Shown: positions 1 through 11,700 of the stretch, in pieces | Layout of the letters: every line of letters starts with the position of its first letter | How positions within the stretch are numbered: the first letter of the stretch is position 1 | DNA from: Capitella teleta | Lineage: Eukaryota > Annelida > Polychaeta > Capitellidae | Length of the DNA stretch: 64,000 nucleotides | Reading direction: 5' to 3' | Assembly (NCBI GenBank): GCA_000328365.1 | Contig: KB303020.1 | Location: 37,443-101,442, forward strand | The notes under the pieces: generated by a model | What the model saw: the letters and a program-made list of their open reading frames with translations, nothing else | The model's database searches: none | Told to the model about the DNA's origin: nothing | Program-made: the position numbers and the translations under genes

Positions 1-1128
1 TGATTGATCAATAATAGTCCAGCTGAGAAATGCAATTGAAATTAATCAGAGCATTCACTCGATAGAGATCAGTCCAGCAGTACGATTCTATAAATTATTG
101 GATGCATATAACAGTATTCAGATAATTTTATAGTTCGTAATACTGGTTATAAATTCTAAAGTTATTAGATAGATAACACAACATGTTGTGAGGTATATAA
201 AACGATTCTAAACCTATACACCAGAGGGCGCTGTGTGTGTCGTCTGCTAATTCCCGTCAAGTCAACTTACTTAAATGCAATGTGTCTTTTAACTCTAACT
301 CCTTTTTCTAACCTATTCCATGCTCAATTTGACTCTCAGAATAGCTTTTATTGTTCGAGAGACAATTACAGACAGGATGTTTCACTCTAAAGCCAATCTG
401 TTTAATTAAGAATGTATCCTGAGCTCTACACTTTTGCAGCTCCATTCCGGTTTTAAGAATTTTATTTCGACATTTAGCGATCGTGAGTTCGCTGCAGGCT
501 GAAAATTTGCTGCGGTCCGACAAAATGGATGCATCGTACCCGTAACTAGTCGTTTTGCAACTGATTGGATTTTTGGCCAATTAATTAGTAATTAGGCGTT
601 GCCGTACGAGATTATTGGTGACAATCGTTTCATTTATTGGTGATCTTGCCAGATCCGAAGTTTCGGCTCCCTCTTTTGAAGAGAAGATTGCTTTCGAGGC
701 AAGCGTCCCAAGATTGACAGGAATCAGTGACTTCCCTTGATATTATATATATAGACAGAAAGCATTCACTGCATTGAGTTTTGTCCACATCTGCTCGCTC
801 ACTGGTAAGACTCCCTGTGGTTGGAATAGAAGGCAGTGTATTGAGGCACAGACCTCTGCGCCAAGTGCCTTAATGATAACACTGCAGAATTTCCATCTAA
901 CTTAATGTAATGCATTAATAATTAGTTGTAAATATAATCGTTGGTTCGTATTATTTACTTGGAAATGTGCATGAGATTTATTCTAAAATATAAATTGACA
1001 AGAAACCAGGTGTAGCACATGTTCAATACTGGAATTAGTCCTAAACAGCGAAAATTAAATGTATCGACTCAATATGAGGAGTGATGTTGATCAGAGTTTG
1101 AAATTAGAGAATCATTATCAGGTTCAAT
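1..1128. other. Intergenic sequence, no gene recognised
   Basis: AT-rich DNA with no exon that I can match to a protein. The missing first exon or exons of the EBNA1BP2 gene could lie here or beyond the left edge, but no acidic N-terminal stretch typical of that family was seen next to a good donor site. A 90-codon open frame on the minus strand (308-580) resembles nothing I know and is treated as chance. Confidence 0.6.
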
Positions 1129-1701
1129 TAGGGCTGGGCGGATATTGCTTTAACACGGATACACGGATAACGGATATCTGTGTTACTAATATTCGACGGA
1201 TACGGATATGGACACGGATATTTATGCCCAAACACAGGAGCATGCACCTGCAGCGTAATGGCCCAGCGCCTGGCACACGCTGTGAGCGCAAAAGCCACGC
1301 TCTGCCTGCAGCAGTTTAAGACAAGTGACCTTGACCTACTGCTGTCATCCTTCTTGCTTCTTGTACATTTCTTTTATCAAAACGTTCAGAATAAGTTTCA
1401 AGAGGCATCACACATGCAGACAGCTCGCTTGCCTGTCGATTTCACAGAGGTGAATTCCTTATTAGCGCAGGCTATTTCAAATATTTTCCCCAACTTCACG
1501 AGTCGCAGATTATAAGCCCAAGACGGAACGACAGTAACGTGTACTTTGTGCTACACTGTACACTTTCAACAAACAGCATTTGGAAATGTACAAACTTAGT
1601 AACTTCATGAGGCGCAAGTCAGTTCATAACTTCATGGCAATTATTGTATCCGTATATCCGTGCTGTCACGGATATCGGACACAGATATTCGCCCAGTCCT
1701 A
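1129..1701 (+). mobile_element. Non-autonomous hAT-like element, copy 1
   Basis: The ends are inverted repeats: the left end reads TAGGGCTGGGCGGATAT and the right end, reversed, reads TAGGACTGGGCGAATAT. Termini of the type TAGGGCTGGGCGATA are characteristic of hAT elements. The 8 bases outside each end (ggttcaat and gtctaaat) agree at 5 of 8 places, fitting a decayed 8-bp target duplication. The interior has no transposase. A partial second copy in reverse orientation lies at about 5709-6033. Runs of the GGATA/CGGATA type occur inside both ends. Confidence 0.75.
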
Positions 1702-1721
1702 GTCTAAATGGATATTTTAGA

Positions 1722-1900
1722 GTGACAAAAACACTGCATTCCTCAAATTAGTGCCAGAGGTGATCACATGACTTTCTGGGAAAGTCAAGGTTCACAATTT
1801 TCATCTGTTAAACTAACCTATATTCAAGTCAAATTTCAACTTTCTGTGATAGCACGTTTTTCTATGTTAGGCCGAGAACTTTTCGAACAACCCTCGTATA
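1722..1900 (-). mobile_element. Mariner-like element fragment (5' end)
   Basis: Read on the minus strand the fragment starts GAGGGTTGTTCGAAAAGTTC and goes on through TCGGCCTAACATAGAA, a typical mariner terminus. It is followed by a leader that recurs at 17503-17720 and 56820-57000. Shared words are CTATCACAGAAAGTTGAAAT and GTGATCACCTCTGGC. Only the end and leader are present here and there is no transposase. It lies directly beside the hAT-like element and upstream of the EBNA1BP2 exons. Confidence 0.65.
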
Positions 1901-2094
1901 TTAAGGATCAAGGTGTTAATTGAATGATGTTGAAAGTGCATCGGAGTTAGGGTTATGAAATTTTATAACGTTTATGGCACTGGACAAAAAATGCCAGATG
2001 CCACATGCAGCTTGAACAGAGCAGCTTATGTATATATCATGGAAATGTTTCCAATAGAAGTTTTCCTGATGCATGTTATTTCTCTTTATTACAG

Positions 2095-3375
2095 TTACAA
2101 ATTGCCTTTAGTCAGGGATTACTGAAACCAGGATTGAATGTGGAGGTCTTTCAAAAGGCCAAACCCATCAACAATAAGGTACCGTTTTCCTTCGTCATTA
2201 TCTAATTCCTTCATGATAGATATATCATATCTCATTACATGTGTACCGTTTAGTAAATATTTCTACTTGTGATTACAGCCAGCACTCACCAGTGTCCTTG
2301 AGGAGATCTCCAAAGCCGACCTACCATGGATTGAACGTCTGGACCTGGCATCCAAACCTGTGCCTGCTCCAAAGCCCATGCTTGAACAACTGGGTGAAAA
2401 CCCTGATGTTCTTTCATCTGAGGATGTGAATGATGACTTCAAAAGGGAAATGCTTTTGTGAGTGGAAGGATTTATTGTGCATCCTTATTGTTATCATGAT
2501 GGGGTTTGCAGTTACCGCCAGGCTCAGGCTGCTGTTTTGGAGGCCCTCCCTCGCCTGAAGAGCATGGGTGTAGCTACTCTGAGGCCAACAGATTACTTTG
2601 CACAAATGGCAAAGTCAGATGACCATATGAAGAAGGTAGCGTTTGCTCAGTGCGGTGCATTTCTCCTCACATAGATTTCTCTCTAGGTCAAGCGTAAACT
2701 GCTTTCAAAACAAGCTGCGATGGAACGATCAGAGAAAATGAAGAAGATGCGAGAGTTGAAGAAGTTTGGCAAAAAGGTTTTGTACATATGTTATTTTGTC
2801 AATTTGAATAACATAATTTTTGTGTAGGTGCAACATGAAGTGACATTGAAGCGACATAAGGAGAAGAGAGACATGATGGAGGCGGTGAAAAAATTCAGGA
2901 AAGGTTTGTGTGGATTTTCTCCTGTTTCTGCTGTGTATTATGAGGTTATTTTCTCTCCAGGAAAGACAGATAAATTGGACATTTTGGATGACGACAACAA
3001 GAAGCACAAGTCCAAAAAGTGAGTTACTTGGTTACCAGGTACTTATGTAACGGTTTCGTTTCAATTATTAGCCCGGGAAGGAAAAGACAAGTGAAGAACC
3101 AGAAGTTTGGATTTGGAGGTCAGAAGAAACGCAGCAAGTACAACACAGCGGAGAGCTCTGCGGACACTGGCGGATTAAAGGGTGCAGGAAAGAAAGGTTC
3201 CGGAAAGAAAGGTTCAGCACAGAAGGGTCCTGCACGCAAATTCCAAGGGGTTAGCAGGGATGATTGGGGAAGCTTCTGTATATTTACTTCTTTTTACTTT
3301 CAGGGCAACAAAAACAAGAGACCCGGAAAGCGGAGGAGAGATAACGTCAAGGGCAAGAATAATAAGGGGAAATAA
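2095..3375 (+). CDS. EBNA1BP2: rRNA-processing protein EBP2 (EBNA1-binding protein 2), 5' incomplete
   Basis: Nucleolar protein of 60S ribosome assembly, needed for 27S/28S pre-rRNA processing in the family. I place exons at 2095-2178, 2279-2457, 2512-2635, 2687-2776, 2828-2903, 2961-3018, 3072-3249 and 3304-3375, all with AG/GT borders and compatible phases, giving 286 residues. Landmarks that match human EBP2 are FSQGLLKPGLNV near the start, LPWIERLD, FYRQAQAAVL, PRLKSMGV, RPTDYFAQMAKSD, KQAAMERSEKMKKMRELKKF and KNQKFGFGG. The C-terminal tail is rich in K and G (GKKGS repeats, then RPGKRRRDN), a likely nucleolar localisation signal and RNA-binding tail. A coiled-coil-prone lysine/glutamate region sits in the middle. 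The first exon with the start codon is not recognised: the frame is open back to the acceptor at 2094 only. The identity is secure. The last donor (GGG|gttagc, 3249/3250) is somewhat weak. Confidence 0.93.
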
Positions 3376-3376
3376 A
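3371..3376 (+). terminator. Poly(A) signal overlapping the EBP2 stop codon
   Basis: AATAAA begins two bases before the TAA stop, so the stop codon is embedded in the hexamer. T- and GT-rich sequence follows (tttatttgtttttgg, then ttgttgcctg), as expected for a cleavage and polyadenylation region. A second AATAAA lies near 3617. If the first one is used, the 3' UTR is only about 20-40 bases. Confidence 0.5.
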
Positions 3377-4634
3377 TTTTATTTGTTTTTGGAAATTTTG
3401 TTGCCTGTTTGAATCTTTTTGATTGACGGTGTCCTTCTGGAATACATGTACAGTAGACTGGTTAACCAGCTATTAATTTTTAATGGCTGGACAAGTTATG
3501 AGCAGCTAGCCAGCTCAAGCTGGCTGACGGCTATAGTAATTTTAGTAAATTGTGTTAACCATGATCCAGGAAATATATTCTGTTCCCAATAGCTTCAAAA
3601 ACATAACAAAAGTGCCCAATAAAATATCAATGTTACACGACAGAAAATGATACACAAAATAATGCAGGTACTGGTTTTTGAAGGTTTTTTTATGTACAGA
3701 GTGGGCCGAAAGTAGTCTTATCTACTCCATGTGAAAATGTGATACAAAATGATTTTTTCAACTAGTGTAAATTCTTTGACAACCACGATATGCTGTAATT
3801 TTCAGTGATATATTATTGTTCTAATTATTTCCAATCATGTCATTCAAAGGTTAATTGTGTTGTGTTGATTTTGCCATATAAGGTATGATTTCCATATATT
3901 ACACATAATTTTACACAATTTATTGTATCATTTTTGGTATAAAAATTGTGAATGTCCAAGTAATTATGATAAATGAATACAAATTATGGTTATAATCTAA
4001 TTTAGGATATACTAGTATCTTGCTTCATGCAGATTATTGCTTGAATTAAATTACATCACTGTATAGATATAACTTAGGCCAGTATTTATTAAATTGACAT
4101 ATTTGGTTGCAAGTCAATAGTTTACGTGATATAGGTCCTATGACATTGAAGATTGTCAATACTCATTTGCATAAAACGCTATGATTTTTCATTCGGAGTA
4201 CTTCATGATTTCAAATATTATCTTCATTTTGATTGTTTCCTTCTTCGTTCGCACTTCCTCCTCTAATAACTCACCAAATACCTCACCAAATGTCCTTTTC
4301 ACGTGTCTGACTGATTTTTAATTTATATTATGTTATGTTTTATTTTAATTTTGCTGACAGATCTGACTGCATATCGATGATTTGCATAAAGGCGCAGAAT
4401 TTAGTAGAACTGTGAATATACCGGGACAGGGTGAGTATATAATAAGGAGAAATATCTCAAATTTAGTGATGTACTGAGGTATTTCCATAATATAAATGTC
4501 AATTTTAAGACACTTTAAAATTGTTCTATTTTCGAGCGGGAACCCTAGCGTTTTGCGACGCTGGCGACTGTGAGGACTATTCGCCGGGAAGTGTGATTCG
4601 AAGTTTTGTCGGCTCCACTTCATTTTAAACAATT
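3377..4634. other. Intergenic spacer between EBNA1BP2 and NUP37
   Basis: AT-rich spacer between two genes on the same strand. No exon or transposon end was recognised. Two octamer words ATTTGCAT occur at 4165 and 4380, within 470 bases upstream of the NUP37 start codon. The GC rises close to the NUP37 ATG (cgacgctggcgactgtg around 4557), consistent with a promoter region, but no TATA box is evident. Confidence 0.5.
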
Positions 4635-7280
4635 ATGCCGGAGACACGATTTAAAAGCTATTATTCCGTCGAAGCACACGATAATGTTCATCTGGTCGAG
4701 TTTTGTCCTTACGATTGGAGCAGTCAGCTAATCGCTGTTGCTACTGCCACACGCATCAGTATTGCTTCATGCAGGTTTCAGGTACCGTAATCATAACGCA
4801 CTCGACTCTGACCAATTTTCAGAAATCGGTCCTGATTACTCACCAATGGGATAATATTCGCAGGTCAGCGTGTTGCTGCGGTCGTTCGTTGTCTGCTTGT
4901 CTCAACCTATCGACTCAGAATTATTTCAAACTTGCTATGCATGTACAACAAATGCCATGAATGTGGCATTAATGCCATGAATTGTGGTATTAAGGGAGGG
5001 AGAACTGGTTAAAAATGGACTTTGAGTCGTTATTTGATGCACCAAAAATTATTCCTATGCCTGGCCCACACAAGGAATATCATCGCTAACGATTTCGCGG
5101 GAGATATATTGCTAATTAGGCGTGACGTCAGAGGCTGTCATGAAACACCAAGTTCCCCATCTTTTACAATGGTCCTCGTCATATCAGCGTGTCCAGCAAC
5201 TAAACCCCTGGATATTTTTTTATTTTCTTTTCGGAAATAGATAGAATAATCATTTTGCCACCAGTCAGGCGCGAAAAAAAAAAATATTTTTCGCTATTTT
5301 TCTTATTTTAACAAGCGATTTTCTAGGACACCTACCATGGTTTCTCATTCTGAAACAGTAAAAAAGTAAAAAAAAGTAAATGCACCACGCATGCGCAATA
5401 CTGACGCTTTCGTTTTGTAAACAACAAAGATGTCCTTTTATGGCGAAGATGGTCTGCTCTGATGGGCTGAAAACGATAGCTTCACGAGGGCAACGGGATC
5501 CATCACGGCAAGCCTTCAGCTGACATTTGCCTCCTATAATTTGCAATGGAAGCCATTCTCCCATAGGCCCAATGCTAACCCCGATATTCGGAATGCATTA
5601 TTTCCTTACGCTTGCATCCAGGCATGGTGTTCTTGGCACGGAATGCTATCAATTGATGCTATGAGTCAATAGAACATCACTTAAAATTCAGTTCCCCATC
5701 TCTTTAAAAAAGAAATTGGCTGTCAGTCTGTGAAATCGACTGGCAAGCGAGCTCTATCAGTCTATGCTTGTTGTATGTCTCTTGAAACTTCTTCTGATTG
5801 TTTTGTACAAGAAGCAAGATGGATGACAGCAGTAGGTTAAGGTTGCTTGTCTTTAACCGCTGCAAGCAGGTCATGGCTTTTGTGCTCGCAGCGTGTGTCG
5901 GCGCTGGGGCATTACGCTGCAGGTGCATGCTTCTGTGTTTGGGCATACCGTAACTATCCTTTCCGTATTCGTGTCTGTTGGATATTAGTAACTCGGATAT
6001 CTGTATTGAAGCACTATTCGCCTAGCTCTTGTACTAATCTTACGACCTGACCTACAGTTTGCATTCTTTGATGTTGTACAGGTGGAAGACCCTGATGTTG
6101 ATGGTGTTGGTTGGGAGCCACTGAGAGATTTCCATCATGGCTCAAGAATTTCAGCCATGGCCTGGAGCCCAGAAACCAACCTGACTTCTATGCCCCGTGT
6201 ATTGAGGTAAAGAAGATAATAAATTATTTTGGTAGTTCATAATTAGCTAAATCATGCTTACCAACAATACGAGCAAGTTACATTTACACTATTGCATGTA
6301 GGTATATTTCAGGAGTTGTTCAAATGAGTTTGATGCATTCAGTTTTACTCCTAATACTGATATTTATTCTGATGTAGGTTATGTTTTGCTGAGAATGACA
6401 AGAAAGTACGGCTGATCAGCTCAGACATGAAAGATGATGACCAAGTTCAGGTAAGTACGCCTCCCTATCCTACTGCAACCTCGACCTGTTTATAATAACG
6501 CTCCAGGTGCTTGGAGAACACAGAGACTACATCAATTGTGTGAGCTTCCAACCTGACCAAGGTGCCCTGGTAGCCAGTGCCAGCGATGACCTGACCTGCC
6601 AAGTGTGGGGTCTGGATGGACAACAGGCGGCCTGCTTCACCCTCACAGCGCCTGGCATGGCCGTGTGCTGGCACCCTCAAGAACCAGGCAAGGTGAGGTC
6701 AATGCTGACTGCATTATAGACGCTTCATACCTCCCTGTGCTCAGATTATGGTAGCTGAAAAGAAAGGCATCATCCGCTTCTATCACGTGCAAACACAACA
6801 ACCCATCATGTCGCTAGATTGCAGCCACATTCCTTTGCTCTCTGCTGATTGGTGCTTGGGGAATTCACTGCGCGTTGCTGCTGTTGCTGGAACCGATTGG
6901 TTCATTTTTGATACTTCTCGCTCCAGGTAGAGACCCCCTTTGTGTGTGTGCAGAATTATCACAATAATGTTTTTAGTCGTCCATTGGAGAATGAGCAAGC
7001 CCACGACACAGGATGCCGTGCGGTGAAATGGTGTCAATCGCAGGATTACCTCTTGGCCACAACAGGAGGCCGACCGCCACAATTGAAGGTGTTCAACATC
7101 AAAGCCAATCAAGTAAGCGTAGATGTCCCTCAGGAATCAATAAGACATTGTTTCTGTTTGCAGTTGACATTAAACACTGAGTTGGAAGCATCAGGGGGGC
7201 TCAGTTGGCACTTCCGTTTGCCGATTGTTGCGATTGGTGGAGATTGTAAAGTGCATTTGTGGCATGTGGAGATTGCTTGA
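4635..7280 (+). CDS. NUP37: Nucleoporin Nup37, WD-repeat subunit of the Y-complex
   Basis: A WD40 beta-propeller protein of the Nup107-160 (Y) complex, binding Nup160 at the nuclear pore. Seven exons with matching phases: 4635-4781, 6082-6206, 6378-6450, 6507-6692, 6745-6926, 6977-7112 and 7164-7280. They encode 321 residues against 326 in human. Family landmarks are VHLVEFCPYDW near the N-terminus, FHHGSRISAMAWSPET, VLGEHRDYINCVSF, SASDDLTCQVW, PGMAVCWHPQEPGK, MVAEKKGIIRFY, AVAGTDWFIFD, LLATTGG and the terminal GLSWHFRLPIVAIGGD. The ATG at 4635 is the first in frame and gives an N-terminus like that of the family. Intron 1 (1.3 kb) carries a TTAA-type MITE and a piece of a hAT-like element. 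The gene converges on MRPL23, with 1.47 kb between the stop codons. Confidence 0.96.
4990..5706 (+). mobile_element. MITE family M1, copy 1 (in NUP37 intron 1)
   Basis: About 715 bases starting TTAAGGGAGGGAGAACTGG and ending GTTCCCCATCTCTTTAA. Two further copies lie at 47976-48686 (reversed) and 50047-50749. The ends form imperfect inverted repeats of the form TTAAAGGGAKGGRGAAC. There is no transposase, and none of the small open frames is preserved between copies. The terminal TTAA could mean a TTAA target site (piggyBac-like) or a shorter TA/TWA target. The flanks do not decide it. Confidence 0.75.
5709..6033 (-). mobile_element. hAT-like element, partial copy 2
   Basis: Reverse-oriented, diverged copy of the 1129-1701 element. 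It shares GTTTAAGACAAG-type sequence, ATGCACCTGCAGCGTAATG and GCCCAAACACAG with it. Its terminus lies near 6033 (reversed: AGAGCTAGGCGAATA). The other end is missing and the fragment abuts MITE copy 1, so one insertion or deletion probably truncated the other. Confidence 0.7.
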
Positions 7281-8745
7281 TGCTCTTTCGCTCTCTGTTT
7301 TCCCTGAACTGCTTGTGTATAAAATGTGACCTTATTTCTTTATTCTGTTATGGATTTTTCTTTCCTGAGCCCATATCCAAAAGTCAGTCATTCCTGTTTT
7401 CATTTTCTGTGTTATGATGTGGAAGTCATTCTCATGATGGGCATGAATTAAGGTGGGAGTGTGAACTGTTCTACAGTTCATTTATGCTTTTTGAAAGAGA
7501 AACTTTTTTTTTCTTACTGCCATATTTGAAGGAATATAATTCAAGGGAGTCATGTAAATCACGAGTAGTTTGTCTAATTTATGTAGCCATTACATAAATT
7601 AGCTGCCGCCAGCCGCGAAGAGGTGGAGCCTCCTTCTTATTGCAGCTGACTGCCATCAGTCGTATCAATCTGATCTCCTAATGGAATGATGGCAGAATTG
7701 CTTTAATATACATGTAAATATGTATAACATGTATATATATGTGGCATGTATCAGAGAATTTAGCATTTAAAAATTTTATCATGTCTGAAATGTGTACATG
7801 TACCGGTATTTCAGGAATTATAAGGAAGTGCTTTATGACTCTGAAATGTATTATGATAGTTTTTAAATCCTGTATTGATGCATACATGTCACATGTATAT
7901 ATTAGTACTGCAGCCAGTTGCCATGGATCTTTTGCGCTCAACTCTCCAGTACTCTCCACACACTGGGTTCGATTCATCTGTGCTTATGTGCATCGCTCTT
8001 CTGTATAGCTATTGCATCATAGGAAAGACGGTCTTCCTGTGATGCAATAGTTACTTAGACTTGAGTGTACAATGATACTTTTTTCAATCTATTTGATAAT
8101 AGGGTACAGTAACCCATACTGAGCATGGAAAAAAGCATAACACTTGCTGCTTTTCTTTTTTTTGCAATACCATCAAAACAAAACAAAAGCTGTTCCATTC
8201 TAATATTCAGTCATTTTAAGAAAATGAAGCATTTCCAAGAATATTGTGTCATTCTTATGTACAGTTGGACTCGTGAGCCACTGTGGACGTGCTAAGCTGC
8301 CCTCAGTCTATCTGTTGAGGCACCACCTGCTGTCATACCATGGCTGGCCATGGCGAAAGGTTCAAGTCAAGTCTCGAAAAGCAATTAGCCAGCCATGGGG
8401 GCCGGCTGAGACGGCTGCCACATCTAGCAAGCGTTATGATTACCAGTATGCACGCTCAGACTACATCTATTTGCATATACATACACTGTGAACTTTCTTA
8501 TTTGTTTTGAAGACTGAGCACCCATAGAACTGTGTGAATAGACTGACATTTGAATTTGCAAGCTCAGCATAATTCTGTAATTCATGAGCTAACATCATTC
8601 CATCATTCAATGACAAAGTGAAATCCAAAATCTGTAGAATAAAAAACCCTGCAGAAATGTCAAAGCAGCAGAAACACAATCAGTGTGGGGAAAATAAAAA
8701 CAATAGAAAAATTGATACAATTTATTTACACACAAAATGAGGGAA
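7281..8745. other. Convergent intergenic region NUP37 / MRPL23
   Basis: Contains the 3' ends of both genes and no other recognisable exon. For MRPL23 a reversed AATAAA (tttatt at 8721-8726) lies just past the stop codon and is a likely poly(A) signal. ATCATAACG occurs on the minus strand at 8432-8440 and an octamer ATTTGCAT at 8469. Open frames here are short and unlike known proteins. Confidence 0.55.
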
Positions 8746-11700
8746 TTATCTGAACCATGACGGTACATCTTGTTGCTGCCAGGATTTCTTCTTGTCAAGC
8801 GCTGCATCTTTGGCTGCTGATCGGTACGATTCCAATTGCCTTTCCTCTGGGGCAGCAAGATCTTTGAAAATGTCAGGGAAATCAAACTCATCCTTTTTAT
8901 CCTAGGAGAAGTTTGAAATTGATGATTTTACCTAAAATATTTCTTAGCTCTTACCACAGTTACATAAGCCACACGCCTATCTGGCTCTGGGCCAATTTCG
9001 TCCCCCGTCATCGGATGTGTCCGCCATTCATCTCCTGGAGTGACACAAAACAGAATAACAAAAATCTGTAATTATGTCATAGTATTTTGAATATAAAATC
9101 ATTTGGTTTAGACTTCATGCGACAAGAAACTTCTGAATAAAATAATAAGTTTCATACCTCTCTCAAGATCTGTGCGAACATCAAGCACTTTGACATCATA
9201 AATTTTGTTCAGGTAGTTGGTCACATCTACCTTGGTCATTCTGAAGAGTTTAGATTAAATAATGATGAAAGATCTCTAGTTTGGACTTACTGTGGGTGTA
9301 CTTCGAACTTGTGCATGAAATTGGGCAAGGTGCTCCAATGCTTTACCATCTTCATCCAAAACATAGGCAGGAATACTCGGTTCTTTGGGTTACCCTTATA
9401 ATGTAAGGGATACGGGGGTATGGGCCGCTTCCATAAGGGCCTTGGAAGAAAAAGAGAGAAGATGATTGACTTCAATACAGCATGGTAGTGCCTTAAGAAT
9501 TGATAATGTAAATTTTGTCTCGCTGAGTAATTGTAGAATGAAATCATACATTTTGGGACTCAATCCAGAGAGAAGATGATTGACTTCAATACAGCATGGT
9601 AGTGCCTTAAGAATTGATAATGTAAATTTTGTCTCGCTGAGTAATTGTAGAATGAAATCATACATTTTGGGACTCAATCCAGAGAGAAGATGATTGACTT
9701 CAATACAGCATGGTAGTGCCTTAAGAATTGATAATGTAAATTTTGTCTCGCTGAGTAATTGTAGAATGAAATCATACATTTTGGGACTCAATCCAACTTT
9801 TGGCAGAAATTTACTGACTTTATAATTAGTGATGGGTGAACATTCGGCTTCAGACTTCTACGAATATTGGCTATTTTCTGAAGCTTCGGCTTCGAACAAA
9901 AAGATCGCAACGAATCCGAATATCATAATATTTTTTCTCCTGATTTAATTAAACTCTGTAAGTTACTTTGTTTACTCACCCGCCCACTTTACTCGCAGTA
10001 ATTAATCGCTTGAATGCATAACAATGGATGAGAATCAACAAAGCATACTTTAAATCAACTCCAAACTTCTAAAGAGAAGATCAAACTTTCACGAGTCAGG
10101 TCGTGAAGTAAATGTAAACAGTGGGGTCAGCAATCATTGGATGTGATAAGCTTTGCAGATCAAATTAGAATTAATGATCAAGCAAACATATAATCGCACA
10201 ACTTCCTTATTTGTGATTTAGTTTGCTGAGGGGCTTAGGGCTTTATCAGGGGAGTATCGCGTGGCTCACTTTTGTAAATTTTGTTAAACTTATTGGCTTA
10301 AAAGAAGGCAGGGCATCAGAGCACATGACAAAACCTGACCAATCACATGTCAAGCTGCTCTTGATTGGTCAACTATTTAAAGGGGCGTTAACTGGTTGAT
10401 CCTACTAGCCTATAAAATAATAAAAGATATTACTGCAATGGAGTGGGTATATATTCGGCTCCATATTCGGCTTTGACGAATATATAATGCTCAAAGCTTC
10501 GGATAAATTCAACATTCACTAGTCACAATAATTATCATTAATTTTAAAGCGCAATAGAACTGACTGGCTGGGCCTACAAACTAATGACCCTTGAGTAGCG
10601 AACATGGGACATGGTTCACAGGACGAGGGTTGGCTCAACCTCATCTACTGCACTACAGTAAAACCTCTATGTGTCAAACATCCATCCCTCGAATGTCTCT
10701 CTGTGTTGAAGTTTTTTCAAAGTCCTGACGATTTTCCTATACTTTAATATTAGCATTAACATCCGTCCCTCGAACGTCTCATTTTCGAATTTATCCCTGT
10801 GTCGAAGTGTGTTCTGTGTCCCTGAAATATGTTTTCGATCTATAGCTCAAAGTAGAAAAATTCTATGAGCATATTTCTCAGTTTCGTTACTTCAAAGAGA
10901 ATTAGAAACAGTTACTTACAAAGTCAATCATAAAGTGAGAACACGGTTTGAAATCATAACGGCCTCGATCTGTCTGTCGAAGTATCCCTAAGTTGAAGTA
11001 TTTGAGCTAACCCCACGAATTTCGACACATCCGAGGTTTTACTGTACTAAGATAAATAATTATCTTAGATAATCAAGAGCATTGAAGTATAAAGGAGTAA
11101 CTAGAATGACTGTGCAATGTTAGCTTGGAATTAAAGGGGAATATATAACATATAAGCACCAGCATGTAGAGCTTTCCTTGAGTTGTTTTGATCGCGACGC
11201 CTCAGCATTCAAGTAATTGTTCCCCTTAAATTTGGCTTCAATTCTGACCGGTCGCGTGTTCCCAATAAGCAATCTAGATTGAGAGTTTAAAAGATCATAT
11301 TATGAAACACAATTCAAGGGAGCTCAGTAGGCAAGGTTGTAGACCCACTGACTTAGCTAAGGTACGCTAACTCGGCTAAATGCTGTCACATACTGTAAAA
11401 CAGTAAAATTTCACAGACAGGAAATGTTCGCTACGTTCGCGGTCTCGGCTGACTGCGAAAATTTCCTGTGAGAATTTTTGTCAGCCCATGACCACAGAAA
11501 ACATACATATGCGCGACCGCGAACTATTCACCGTGAAAACTTTCCCATAGGCGTGACCGTGAAAATTTAGGGCCCCAAAATTTTGCTGTTTTACAGTAGT
11601 CGCTCCATTGATATTCCAACGCCAAGATCTATTGCTTCCCNNNNNNNNNNNNNNNNNNNNNNNNNNNNNNNNNNNNNNNNNNNNNNNNNNGATTGGTCAC

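Larger units (their letters stand above)
10361..11640 (+). repeat. Duplicated tract, copy A (left of the gap)
   Basis: From GATTGGTCAACTATTTAAAGG to the bases next to the gap, this tract is nearly identical, with scattered substitutions, to 11691-14549. Copy A lacks the pogo-type element that copy B has at 11781-12849 and about 505 bases that copy B has at 13321-13826. Copy A stops exactly where the N run starts and copy B begins exactly where it ends. Confidence 0.9.

Noticed and set aside
9396-9791. 131-codon frame of three 38-residue repeats as a gene
   Set aside because: It continues into MRPL23 exon 2 in the wrong frame and has no relatives I recognise; better explained as an intronic tandem repeat.
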